A stretch of 64,000 nucleotides of DNA. Origin: Unio delphinus. Its lineage: Eukaryota; Mollusca; Bivalvia; Unionida; Unionidae. The notes beneath the pieces are model-generated. The model was given only the letters and a program-made list of their open reading frames with translations, did not search any database and had not been told where the DNA came from. Every line of letters begins with the position of its first letter. Positions within the stretch are counted from its first letter, which is position 1. The position numbers were made by a program, and so were the translations under genes. The stretch lies in assembly GCA_029339505.1 (NCBI GenBank), contig JAQISU010000036.1, positions 5,422,001 to 5,486,000 of the forward strand. The letters are read 5' to 3'. Shown here in pieces: positions 17,640 to 27,734 of the stretch.

Positions 17640-18382
17640 TTGGGTGTTCCCTCTTTCCTATCCCATAGACCGTGACCGGTTTGCCCGCATCTGGGGCACT
17701 TTCGATCGTCCTCGTACCCCCCCTACCAGCCTTTGAGTTTAAAGCCCAGTACGTAAAAGAACATGAGGATTTTCTTAGTCCCTTGTCTCGTTTGTATTCT
17801 GCCTCTAGTTTGAGTGGAGGCAAAGCCCCAAATGGTTGTCATCTTATGATAGTTTACATTGGCTCTCAACTTTTGTTGGGCTTTGCTAACTAGTTCGCAC
17901 GTGTCTATCTCAAGCGGGAGTCTGTTCACATGCACTTCGACAGTCTGTCGGCATACCTCTCTCTCGAATGGTGGGACCTCCCTTACTATAGCCTTTGCTC
18001 CTTTTACCCCCAGCATCTGTACGGCTATAAAAGGCGTTTATAGGTCTTTTGGATGCAACATATATTTGTTTAGATCCGCATTCTGGAGGGCCTCAATATT
18101 TCTAATGTAGTATTTCATCGCCTGTAGTGTCGCTAAGATTTCCACCTGGCGTGGCACTCTGCTGTTTTCCAGTAGTTGACACCTATCAGGGTGGAAGACC
18201 AGCAAGACATTATGCTGTATTGTAGTCCTGAAGCATTTGTTCAATTTTGACTTCATTGCTTTTGGCGGCACATCTACCCCTCCGGTGGCCGCATTAAATT
18301 CTGAGTTTATATCCAGCAACTGCTCGATGTTCATCCCGTCTGTAATGTCAATGTCGGTCATGGATCTCACACTGCTACACAT
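17640..18382 (-). pseudogene. retroelement ORF1-like protein with degenerate zinc knuckle
   Basis: One minus-strand frame runs from ATG 18382 to 17723 with a single in-frame TAA at 18038. It reads HNVLLVFHPDRCQLLENSRV, then AKAIVREVPPFEREVCRQTV. Further on, in another frame near 17690, KCPRCGQTGHGLWDR resembles a CCHC knuckle whose last Cys is lost, followed by the KTYAGAIAAK segment. Gag-like ORF1 proteins bind element RNA. Family assignment is moderate. Confidence 0.5.
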
Positions 18383-18522
18383 CTGGTCATTGTTATGTTT
18401 TGCATTTTCTTTAAAATAAACCGGTCAATGTATTTGTTTATCTGCAACATTCTATATATTCCTACTTTAACTTTTAAATTGGGCAAATATGTTCTGTCCA
18501 AAAGGTTATCTAATTAAGGAAT

Positions 18523-18912
18523 CTAATTTTTTCTAACTAGCATAGTTGGTGAACAACCTGTACTTTGTAAACCAAAAAGACTGATCTTTCTTAATCTGTA
18601 CAATTTTCTCTTCTCATTGCAACCTGTACATAATGGTGAGCAAATCTTTTTCTCACTTCTCCGTGTGGGAAGTCCGTAAAGTGGTACTTGCTTCATATTT
18701 TCTCCTGACTTCAAGAAACTGTGAACCGTCAGTAACTGATGAAAAGGTTTCTGCACGATCTTAAAGGTACCATCGATGTACCATGTTTTAGCCTTTCTCA
18801 GGAGTTCCAACTGGTAATTAGTTGCAAATATTATGTGGCGGTTGTCTTTGCGGATTACATCTTGTCTGGAGAAGGGCTCTGTAACTGCATTCAACAAGTA
18901 ATCGTCGTCCAG
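18523..18912 (-). pseudogene. MULE-type transposase exon, truncated
   Basis: The frame reads [17 protein letters not shown], then [40 protein letters not shown] and [10 protein letters not shown], the start of the MULE transposase core with its first catalytic Asp in YIDGTF. After QVPLYGL the frame shifts and reads nonsense to 18523. A clean 3' splice site (long pyrimidine run and TTTGCAG) lies at 18913-18935 on the minus strand, so the source gene was spliced. It may be a transposon remnant or a decayed domesticated copy. Confidence 0.65.
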
Positions 18913-19030
18913 CTGCAAATTAAAGAGAAAAAAAACACCATCCCTGTGTCTTTCTTGGGTGTCTTGCTTATTGTTGATCCTCCATCTTGATATTTGCCTC
19001 CTTTCATCGTATCATTTCCGATTTTTCCCT

Positions 19031-19355
19031 AACAATTTGGGATACTTTGTGCTGTTAACATAGTGTATACAACCTCATCGCGTTGGTAGTTATTCAACGT
19101 ACAAATTTAAAATAATTAATGCTATTGTGAAATAAATTTATGGCAGCAGTGTGCTGCCGGGCTAGATGGTCTGGTATTGACCATTTATATCCATGTTATG
19201 GGAATAGTTCTTATAGCTTAGTTTATCATGCACCCTTGTGCTGCAGGGCCTGATAGTCTGGTTTTGACTACCTTATGGTAATATTAATTTGAGGATCTGA
19301 CTTAGAGTAAAATACATTTATATTGCAATATTGTGTCGCTGGGCCTAATAGCTCA
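19031..19355. repeat. direct repeat A, copy 1
   Basis: The block begins CAATTTGGGATACTTTGTGC and ends TGTGTCGCTGGGCCTAATAG. It is similar throughout to 19771-20117. Within it, short units of the form TGCTGC-GGGCCTGATAGTCTGG recur two or three times, so there is also an internal repeat. Confidence 0.75.
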
Positions 19356-19770
19356 AATCAATCAATCAATATTTAAGGTTTTCAGTGAAACCGGCCACGA
19401 AGGGTCATATATTCTCTATTTTAAACTACCAATTAATATGGTTGTGATTTATATTTTCTCGTGGGGAAGTAATGGTGCCACATCCCCACAGGCATATATG
19501 CATACAAAGTATGCTATTTAATTTGGTCGTCATGTCGCGCCCCTAGAAGGGGCTATCGACATGAATGAGAGACCTAGGGGAGTGGGGATAGAAGAGCAAC
19601 GCACTCAACCTTATCAATCTATCGGAAGCTGCAGTGATAGAGGTGCAATGGCACCAAATGATGACTAGTGAAAAATGGTTTCCAAGTCTAGTCTATTGCT
19701 AGTGTTGGTGTCCGGCCTAGGAAAAGGAGGAAAAGGATCTGTGATCTGGTACGCTGGTGTCGTTCATCCT
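19356..19770 (+). mobile_element. dispersed non-autonomous element, copy 1
   Basis: This unit starts with a CAATCAATCAAT run, carries AATGGTGCCACATCCCCAC, a short inverted repeat (GCCCCTAGAAGGGGC), GGTGCAATGGCACCAAAT and AGGAAAAGGAGGAAAAGG. The same words occur in the same order in reverse complement at about 30440-30850. It sits exactly between the two copies of direct repeat A. No ORF suggests a transposase, so it is non-autonomous. Confidence 0.6.
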
Positions 19771-20117
19771 TAACAATTTGGAATACTTTGTGCTGTTATT
19801 AATGTTGAGTATACAGTCTCATATGACAGCCTATTCTCGCGTTAGTAGTTATGCAACGTAAAAAATTTAGTTTTTAGGGTAATTAAGGTTATTGTGTAAA
19901 TTTGTATTGCAGCGTGAGCAGTCTTGCTAGATGGTCAGGTTTGACCATCTAAATCTTGTTATAGGCCTTAGTTGTTGTATCTTAGATTATGATGCAGCCT
20001 TGTGCTGCGGGGCCTGATAGTCTGGGAATTGTCTACCTTATAATGTTATTAATTTAAGGATCTGGCTTAGAGTTAATACTTTAATATTGCCGCATTGTGT
20101 CGCTGGGCCTGATAGTC
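19771..20117. repeat. direct repeat A, copy 2
   Basis: This copy matches 19031-19355 with substitutions and small gaps, including TACTTTGTGCTGTTA and TGTGTCGCTGGGCCTGATAG. Confidence 0.75.
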
Positions 20118-20747
20118 TTTGGATTTTGAGACTACCTCATAATATATATTTGGTGCCATAAAGTGGGAGACTTTTTAAATGGTCACGTTTAGACCATGAG
20201 GATATCCCAGATTGTTGGGGTTCTAATCTGAATATGAAATCTAGTTTAGTTGTATAAATGCTGTCAATGAGACTGTATATAAGGAGAGTAGTAAGAGCAG
20301 ACAGAAGAGAGGTGGTTTCCTAGACACTTGTTTGTTAATTTTATATTGTTTTATACGTTGTTATTTTGCATATTTCAATGTTTATCTTGTTTTGCCTGGT
20401 AATTTCATTAACGTTACAGCATCCTGTTAAGTTTGGTTACTACAGGTATCATCCGTGATACGTTTTACCCAGCGTAGTGTAGGTGGGCTAACCTAGAGGG
20501 GTTACGGAGTCCCTTCTGATCCTGTACATTCCCGTTCCGTGTGGATGTGATTATCTTTTAAATATAAGGTTACAAACCATGATTATTGTGTTATTTGGAC
20601 CATTTTATATTTTATCAATAAGTCGTGATGTTCTAAGTAATTCTATTATATTTTGAATTGTTTTTGAGGATTGGTGTCATTTAATTGGATTACTTCCGGG
20701 TATGTACTTGGTGCAGAGATGTTTAGTTCAAAATATTTTCCTTTCCT
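20118..20747. other. non-coding stretch before the LINE RNase H fragment
   Basis: No supported gene. The first part still carries phrases of direct repeat A (GGTCACGTTTAGACCATGA). The part near 20700 is probably the LINE 3' untranslated region. Confidence 0.3.
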
Positions 20748-21731
20748 TTAGGCTCTTTTACAGTTATTAAATATGTGGTGTAGGTCTTCAGGTAGGTTAC
20801 AATTAAAGCAGTTGATCCTGTGTGGGAAAGGTCCTATATATTTACCAAAGCTGTTAGCCAGTTTTGTTTTTCCTAGAATCATTCTGTTTATTTGAGTTTT
20901 TTCAAAACTGCTGCACCTAGGCGTCAAGATGTTTTTATCAACTTCCTTGATGATGTTATGTAAAGTTCTCCCTTGTTTCTTTAGTTCCCAATCCTTTTGC
21001 CATGTTTGATTGATCACTGAATAGATCAGACTGTAGATTTCAGTCTGACTATACTTGAGCGGCATGTAATTTGGTTCGGAGAGTTTATTTTTAGCCGTTT
21101 GGTCTGCTAATTCATTTCCTATTATGTATATGTGGAATGGAATCCATAACAACTCGACTGTTAGATTTTGAGAGTTGATTAATTTCATGGTTTGATTAAT
21201 TTGTGTCAGGAAATTTTTCCTAGATTTAGTGTTATTATTTTTAATGGAAGTAAGGACGCTAAGCGAGTCACTAATAATCAAAGTCTTGTTTGGTTTGTTA
21301 TCATGTATCCATTTTAAATATTCAAGGATGGACCAGAATTCAGCTGTATAAATAGAACAGTGGTCTGGAAGACGACTGCCCATTTGGATATTATGTTCTG
21401 GTATGACCACGGCTGCAGCAGTTTTGAAAGGATTTGTAATTTTGGAGCCATCCGTGTAAATTTGTATATAATTTTGGTACTGGTTGTTAATAGTTTCCAT
21501 TGCTAGTGTTTTTAGGTAATGTTGTTGATTTACTTTGTTACCTTGTCCTACAAGGGAGGTATTTACCTTTATTGGTACATTATTCCAAGGTTCTTTTTCA
21601 GTTATTTGATTAGTTTCTACTTTGAATATATCTACTGGTATTTGACGTTTTAATTTATGTACTATTTTTCCAAAAGATGTATTGTTTTTTAGGGTTTTCA
21701 GAAAGGGGGTGTTACATTTAATAATAGCCAT
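20748..21731 (-). pseudogene. LINE RNase H and C-terminal zinc-finger fragment (5' truncated)
   Basis: A 327-codon frame holds an RNase H domain with its acidic residues in IYTDGSK, YTAEFWSILEYL, IISDSLSVLTSI and IIGNELADQTAK. It is followed by a linker and a C-terminal CCHC-like finger (CFNCNLPEDLHHIFNNC). This layout follows the reverse transcriptase in LINEs of the I/Jockey/R1 type. The reverse transcriptase should be to the right but a 67-base tandem array lies there, so the copy is 5' truncated. The frame itself is intact, suggesting fairly recent insertion. Confidence 0.8.
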
Positions 21732-21794
21732 CAGGGTGGGTGCATTTTATCATTTGTCGACATGACGGACGATTGCGGATCTATATTTTAAGCA

Positions 21795-22215
21795 CTCACT
21801 TTCCATATTACTATCCAAAATCACATTATCTACCATCCACACACACGGGAAGCAGCCAAATCAAACTACATAATTTATTATCTAAAATCACACTATCTAC
21901 CATCCACACACACGGGAAGCAGCCAAATCAAACTACATAATTTATTATCTAAAATCACACTATGTACCATCCACACACACGGGAAGCAGCCAAATCAAAC
22001 CACATAATTTATTATCTAAAATCACATTATCTACCATCTACATACACGGGAAGCAGCCAAATCAAACAACATAATTTAATATCCAAAATCACATTATCTA
22101 CCATCCACACACACGGGAAGCAGCCAAATCAAACCACATAATTTACTATCCAAAATCACATTATCTACCATCCGCACACACGGTTAGCAGCCAAATCAAA
22201 CCACATAATTTACTG
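21795..22215. repeat. 67-bp tandem array, six copies
   Basis: The word CGGGAAGCAGCC recurs at exactly 67-base steps near 21847, 21914, 21981, 22048 and 22115, with a variant (CGGTTAGCAGCC) at 22182. Each unit also has CCAAATCAAAC, TAATTTA and ATCTACCATCCACACACA. There are no unique spacers. Confidence 0.95.
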
Positions 22216-24289
22216 AAAACAAATTCCTCAAACAAATATTATGATTCTGTTATTTATAATAAAATTCACAATACAGTTAGTACCAAAATGCAGTCATAAT
22301 ATAATTATCTTTGTATATGACCAAAAGTCGTTAATTTTACATTTCAAACCGAAACATAGTGCTTTTAATATTTTTTCTCGATATTTAATTAATCTCTTTT
22401 TTTCATATCTACTGCAAAAATGAATGGTGTTTTTTCTCATGATGTCTTATAATACGTGTTATTTTCATTCGGAATTATTTGCTAATATTTTAGCTAACAC
22501 ACTTTTATAGTTATTCTCACCTGAACCACATGTCCGGTGCTGCGAGTGTAAGGGATGTTTTCCTTCACATCCGTGCTTAAAAGATAAGAAACCCTTTGAA
22601 GTATCCATCTCAAAGCATGATTAGTAGTTTTCAAGAGGTATGCATGGCCTCTACTCTTGTCGCTAAATTGTAACAATATATCGTTTCTATTTTATAAAGA
22701 TATGTGCAATCGAGTGTGTCATATATTAAGCAGTGTTACAATCTGAAGCCTAATATCAAATATATTAGTATAATATCTCATGTACGGTGTCGCTACTCTT
22801 AGAAAAATGTAAACGTGTTCTGTAGAATATTATCTGTTAAGTATTATTATTTGATAAATCAATATAGATAATTGGACCAGACGACTTAAATTGAGAATGT
22901 CGTTGTGCAAATTCACTAATGAGGCGAAAATCAATGTCGCTGACACGTTATGATATCAATAAAAGTAACAAAAGAAAAATGTTTTCAGATGATAATGCGT
23001 AGGGCTCTTGCGCGTACCCAAAAAAAATATAGTATTCTGAAATTTGACGTTTTAAACTTGAGACATAAGAGAAAGACAAAAAATACAAAATTTGAGCGAC
23101 TAAGTAACAAACTATGACTGTTGCCAGAACCTAAGGAATTAAGTCAAAGTAAAAGATCCGATGCAGAGGTGTACATATTTATATATGATCCCAAGAAGAC
23201 GGAATCTTGTCAAACGAAAACTCCTTGTATGCAAAGCAGCTCAGATCTGAAACAAAGGCATTAAAGCAGTCACGTTCTCTAAAATGACGCCGTATTCTAT
23301 ATTAGATTATTTATGGGTTGAATATTAAAAATGTCTGATGTGCAATATACACGCTACCTAAACAGTACACGTGAGCGGACTCGTTTTCATATATAAATAT
23401 TGTTTTCTATATGTGAGACTGTATATAAGTTCAGACCATTTTAATTGCACACAAAAGTGTACATTTAAGTTGTTTGAACTTTAAAATATATCCGTGTTTT
23501 ACACTACGACACATACGTTACCATTCTACGTTACAAAACATTTTTAAAAATACGTTATTTTTCTTTTTTAAGTTTCGTGAAAGAACTTAATTATGTATAA
23601 AAATGTTATTCATTTCATCATAAAATATAAAATAAGTCATAATGAATATATCATAAATGATCATGTGAATAATGATGTTCCGCTGTCACATACATGATAA
23701 ATAACTACAATGAAGGATGTACGTGTTTCATGTGGTTAAGCAAATATATATGTAATAATTTAATGCCATATGTTCATGATCAAAAGGGATTTAATGAACA
23801 GTCTCTTGTGGTATGTCTCCGATACATGCGTTATATGTTTGGATTGACTAAAAAGGCATACACGTTGTAAACTTTAAAATTTAAAATACAAGAAATTTTT
23901 GTAAAGATGCATCTTTCATTGTGCACATTTATCTGTCTTTTTCGTAACATATAAGAGCAAAACGGAATAATGTTCTGAATTAAATTTGTCAAATTATCGC
24001 AAAATAAATAATTATGCAGTTTTCAGCCATTTTATCTGTATAAATTTATTTGTAATATATACGTTCAAATACGAGAATATCTCATGTTTTGCTTGAGAAT
24101 TAAGTTTTTGAGACCAAGCGTACAGCTCTACTATACTCCTTTCTTTCTTCAGTTTTTCCTAACCATTATAAATTCGGAAAACATTTATCTTGTTCACAAA
24201 ATGTTCCAAATTTTATTATAAAACATATTATATAAGAATTGTCAAAATATATGTTACAAATAAATACTTGTCAGTTGTATTTTAAAATT
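22216..24289. other. AT-rich intergenic stretch
   Basis: I see no gene, splice-bounded exon or known repeat on either strand; only short chance frames are present. Confidence 0.4.
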
Positions 24290-24292
24290 GGG

Positions 24293-24432
24293 CCGAATTG
24301 TCTTTGGTTGGGCCGAATTGTCTTTTGAGTTGGTCCGAATTGTCTTTAAAGTTCGGCCGAATTGTCTTATTTTCGGTCCAAGTTGGGCCGAATGGTCTTT
24401 GGCCGAATTTTCTTTGGTCCGAATTGTCCATA
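24293..24432. repeat. imperfect minisatellite of GGCCGAATTGTCTTT units
   Basis: About seven variants of GGCCGAATTGTCTTT or GGTCCGAATTGTCTTT occur at irregular spacing of about 14-30 bases. The block is out of keeping with its AT-rich surroundings and has no coding frame of note. Confidence 0.8.
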
Positions 24433-24549
24433 ATCCTGATCACTGGTAGATGTTACATAACTACACTGCAGTCAGCAAATAACAAAAATAACAATGTATC
24501 ACTGTTAACTGGTACTACTGCTCAGTTATCAGTATTATGTACTTCATGT

Positions 24550-24792
24550 TAGCCTATTTATATTGATGCTTGTTGTTGTTGTTGTTGCTGCTGTAGAGTT
24601 TAAAGCCATTTCTCAGTACATGATACATGGTTATGAAAGAACATGGGAAAAACCCTAGAAAGAACCACCAACCCATGAGAAGCTACTGGCAAGCTTTCTC
24701 ACCTACCCACATTTACCAAATACGAGACTCGAACAGATGGCAGTGATCTGTAACAGAGAGCGCTTTAGACCACTCGACCACTCATGACCCTC
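24550..24792 (-). mobile_element. tRNA-derived SINE
   Basis: On the minus strand the 5' end reads as a tRNA-like head with an A box TGGTCGAGTGG (24770-24780) and a B box GTTCGAGTCTC (24724-24734), spaced as in a tRNA and resembling a Ser/Leu-type tRNA. The body continues to about 24600 and ends in a CAA-type repeat (TTG run on the plus strand, 24567-24592). These are the parts of a pol III SINE. Confidence 0.65.
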
Positions 24793-24799
24793 TTGAGTG

Positions 24800-25139
24800 C
24801 CATATAATTAGCATCATGTTAGCACACTGAATTTACATTTATCATACAAGGAACACATAATTAGATTTCATGACATCACAAATGATATTATTAAGTCATG
24901 CAATGGAAAGACATACAAAATATGGATTTCAAATGAATCCAATAATTATCTCATGTCACATCTGCAGTCTGGAGTTATAAAATGAGTATTTTTAATAATG
25001 CAGTAAATAAAATCTGCATTTCTGCTCATTTCAAAATAAATGAATGAACTTGTCAAATAATTCCAATCAATGCCTAAAACAACGACAACTTTGTGTAAAA
25101 TAAAATCTTTATCTGTCATAATTTTAATCCCATGATTCT
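24800..25139. other. non-coding stretch left of the transposase pseudogene
   Basis: No supported gene. Later parts of the transposase domain may extend here but are not recognisable. Confidence 0.3.
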
Positions 25140-26054
25140 AACGAATATTTAATCCCTGACAGCTTTGTGATCTCCACATCACTCAGAGTCATGCATCCAG
25201 AGTGAAAGGAAGACACAAATGTGACTGCACCATGTGCTGCTATCCCTACCTAACCTTTCCAGTAGTTGTGAGTTTTGTAGTTTGAAAAAGTCTTTGATGT
25301 AAGCACTAGCGCTGAGGGTCTTACTGTAAATATTTATGTGCAGTCAATAATAATTATGGTTTCTGGGTAGGACAGTTGAAACTCGAGAGGCATATTTGCT
25401 TGAACCTGCTCATGACTTGGCCAAATATTTATACTTCCCAGTAAGAAATACAAATAATTTGTCCACATGATTGTTTTCTGACTTAAAGATGACATGTGAA
25501 TATTAAATTGAACAGACATATCTTCAATCGGAAATCCACTTCTACACAACAGCATGAAAAGTTCATCCACTGGGTCCATTGCTTTTTGCCGTCCTCTGAT
25601 GCTGATGTCATGCCAGGTGTTGTAGTATAAGCTCTTCATTATAGTAGGTATGATGCCATTGAATATTGTTATAAAAACCTCATATGGGTAAACAAGTGTA
25701 AAATTCTCTCATTTCATCATCACCTGTAAATCTGTTCAATACAATTTTCTCCATGTTTGTTTTTTATTCAAATCTTGCAGTTACCTTTCCTGTTCTTCCA
25801 GTTCTGTTTCTGCTTTCCTCAGTCTCTCTTCGATATATGTACTTTTCCTTTTGCAACTCACAGGATCTGAAGAAGATAATAGTTAACTTTTCATCAACAT
25901 TGGTAACTATAATGGAGACAAAAAATATAACTAGCAAAGTTACCAGCTTCATTATAATTTAAAATTTTAAAATTATACAAGAGTATTAAATAGAGGCTGC
26001 TTTCTACCGACTGTATGCTCTCTCTCTGTCTCTCTCTCTCTCTCTGTCTCTCTC

Positions 26055-26107
<53 letters not shown>

Positions 26108-26650
26108 CACACTATGAGGATGAAATAAATGCATAAAGCAAAAGTTACTAGGCTATGGTTTGATTACATATAAGTGCCATCTAATACTTCCTATTTTATA
26201 ACGAGGTAATAAAATTCACTTGTTCTGCACTTACTACTTATACGTAAATTCATAATTTTTTATATAAATGCGCTGCGTGAAGTATGCCCAGTTTTCGATG
26301 AACCCGTTATGTGGAATGGGACTAGGAGTAACACTTTTAGAAACCTATCATTATAAAACACACGTACATACAATCATTTGCTTCATCGACAGAATCTATT
26401 TTGCGTTTGGATTTCTCTTTCTTACATCATTTAGTTGCAAGTAAATACAAAGAAACCAACACCGATCCAGTTACTTACCTTAAAATTCGGCCCCGCATCA
26501 CGACGTATTGCAACAATCCATTTTCTACGAAGCTCCATCTTTTTCACTGATGGAATATGATGGAAGATTAAATCTATGTGAATTCAAACATTCCCATTGC
26601 ACAACGGAACACAACGATAAATTGCACGATTTTTCAGTTGCCGGTATCAA
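25140..26650 (-). pseudogene. THAP / coiled-coil / DDE_Tnp_4 transposase gene, decayed and spliced
   Basis: Three minus-strand exons can be seen. Exon a (about 26650-26479) encodes the first half of a THAP zinc finger (RAIYRCVPLCNGNV, then LRRKWIVAIRRDAGPNFK) with one internal TGA, and ends at a perfect GTAAGT donor. Exon b (25866-25785) is an 82-base coiled-coil exon (YIEERLRKAETELEEQ) with a good acceptor (TCTTCTTCAG) and donor (GTAACT). Exon c (about 25639-25140) has a helix-turn-helix (MDPVDELFMLLCRSGF), IIIDCT with the first catalytic Asp, then SALVLTSKTFSNYKTH and HGAVTFVSSFHSG, broken by TAA and TAG codons. This is the PIF/Harbinger-like DDE_Tnp_4 family. The rest of the THAP domain was not found. 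Confidence 0.75.
26017..26104. repeat. (CT)n microsatellite
   Basis: A nearly pure CT repeat with a few GTCT interruptions lies in an intron of the decayed THAP gene. Confidence 0.95.
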
Positions 26651-26709
26651 CTGTAGCACTGGCAGCCATGGTTGGGAGATAAAACTAAATTGGTGCCTAT
26701 CTTAGCCTC

Positions 26710-27215
26710 GTTTTGGATGCGTTGACCTAGGGTCACATGACTACATGAATATATTATAAGAATGGTATATAGAACACAATCTATTGCAGTTTCTTCGACT
26801 ACATTTCAAAAAGTCGAATGTGTTATGAGTTGTCATTGAATTTGATCTTAACGAAAAGAAATTACAAAGTGTTAATTACTAATTTAAATCATTTCATTAA
26901 ATATCCGAAAAATATTACTTGACTTTGATAAAAGTGGAAGCATTTTTTAAAATGTCGCCATAATGGTTATGTAGTAACGGTGGGGTTAAACACATCCTTA
27001 ACACACCTATACATTTTTGCATAACAATATTTAATAACTAGATGTATATCTTGAGTTAAGAACATCAAATACTAGTACGTGAATAAATCAGAAAAGTAAT
27101 GTACAGCACGAGAGCAAACATTAGGGTGACGCAAATTTTGTCACCCTATTGCTACTATCGCCATAATGACTACCCAGTGACAATGAACTGTCGCCGTAAT
27201 GACGGGTTTGCTGTA
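26710..27215. other. AT-rich stretch, no gene seen
   Basis: No supported exon on either strand. I looked here for a membrane-spanning exon matching the tail exon to the right and did not find one. Confidence 0.4.

Positions 27216-27302
<87 letters not shown>
27216..27302. repeat. (CA)n-(TA)n microsatellite
   Basis: About 34 bases of CA repeat run directly into about 52 bases of TA repeat, ending 33 bases before the receptor-tail exon. Confidence 0.95.
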
Positions 27303-27303
<1 letters not shown>

Positions 27304-27334
27304 GTTATGTTTCTGTATCACAAATTTATTGGAG

Positions 27335-27731
27335 GAGACGACAAGTATCACAAAAACGTGCAAACGGACGTGAAACCCATTCTACGAGAGAGCAACACCC
27401 ATTGCTGGAAAAGCAAGTCACCAACCCTCCATCTAAGCCATCAATAAAAGCTCACACTAACAAAGAGAATCTTCAGACTTTCTATGAAAACATTATCTTC
27501 GTTCGTGGAAGACAAGCCGTAGCGATACATCAACTTGGTTATTCTAACTTTGAATATGACAAAATAAACTTGGACAAAGCACATATTCAAGAAAATGAGT
27601 ACAAAGATGGTGATACTCATGTGTATGATTAAGGATCTCTGCATAGGACTGAGGAACAGTACGACGTGATGAATATGCTTGGGGTTATGCCCCCAATTAT
27701 GGATGAAACCTATGATAGGACCACTTTTTGA
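27335..27731 (+). pseudogene. orphan receptor cytoplasmic-tail exon, paralogue of the 52-kb tail
   Basis: From the AG at 27333-27334 the frame reads RRRQVSQKRANG, FYENIIFVRG, FEYDKINLDKAHIQENE and THVYD, then TAA 27630-27632, and stays open to TGA 27729-27731 (TEEQYDVMNMLG, DETYDRT). The exon at 52094-52595 has the same order: RRRHNCHK, SYENIVHI, DYDTIEFDKEHIHDNE, HIYD, EDQYDLTDLSG, GETYHK. Exon entry phase is also the same. The premature stop and the lack of any upstream exon suggest a dead or truncated duplicate; a shorter working tail is possible. Confidence 0.7.
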
Positions 27732-27734
27732 CAA

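Larger units (their letters stand above)
15250..18382 (-). mobile_element. degraded LINE (ORF1, APE endonuclease, start of ORF2)
   Basis: Reading right to left, the stretch has an ORF1-like protein with a degenerate zinc knuckle, a Glu/Lys-rich linker that is tandemly duplicated, then an APE-type endonuclease domain, then AT-rich decayed ORF2 sequence with LINE-like words down to about 15.3 kb. No reverse-transcriptase motif is seen, so the 3' part is missing or too decayed. Clade cannot be assigned by eye. Confidence 0.6.

Noticed and set aside
21795..22215. CRISPR-like regular repeats
   Set aside because: The 67-base units are contiguous with no unique spacers, and the host is a eukaryote.
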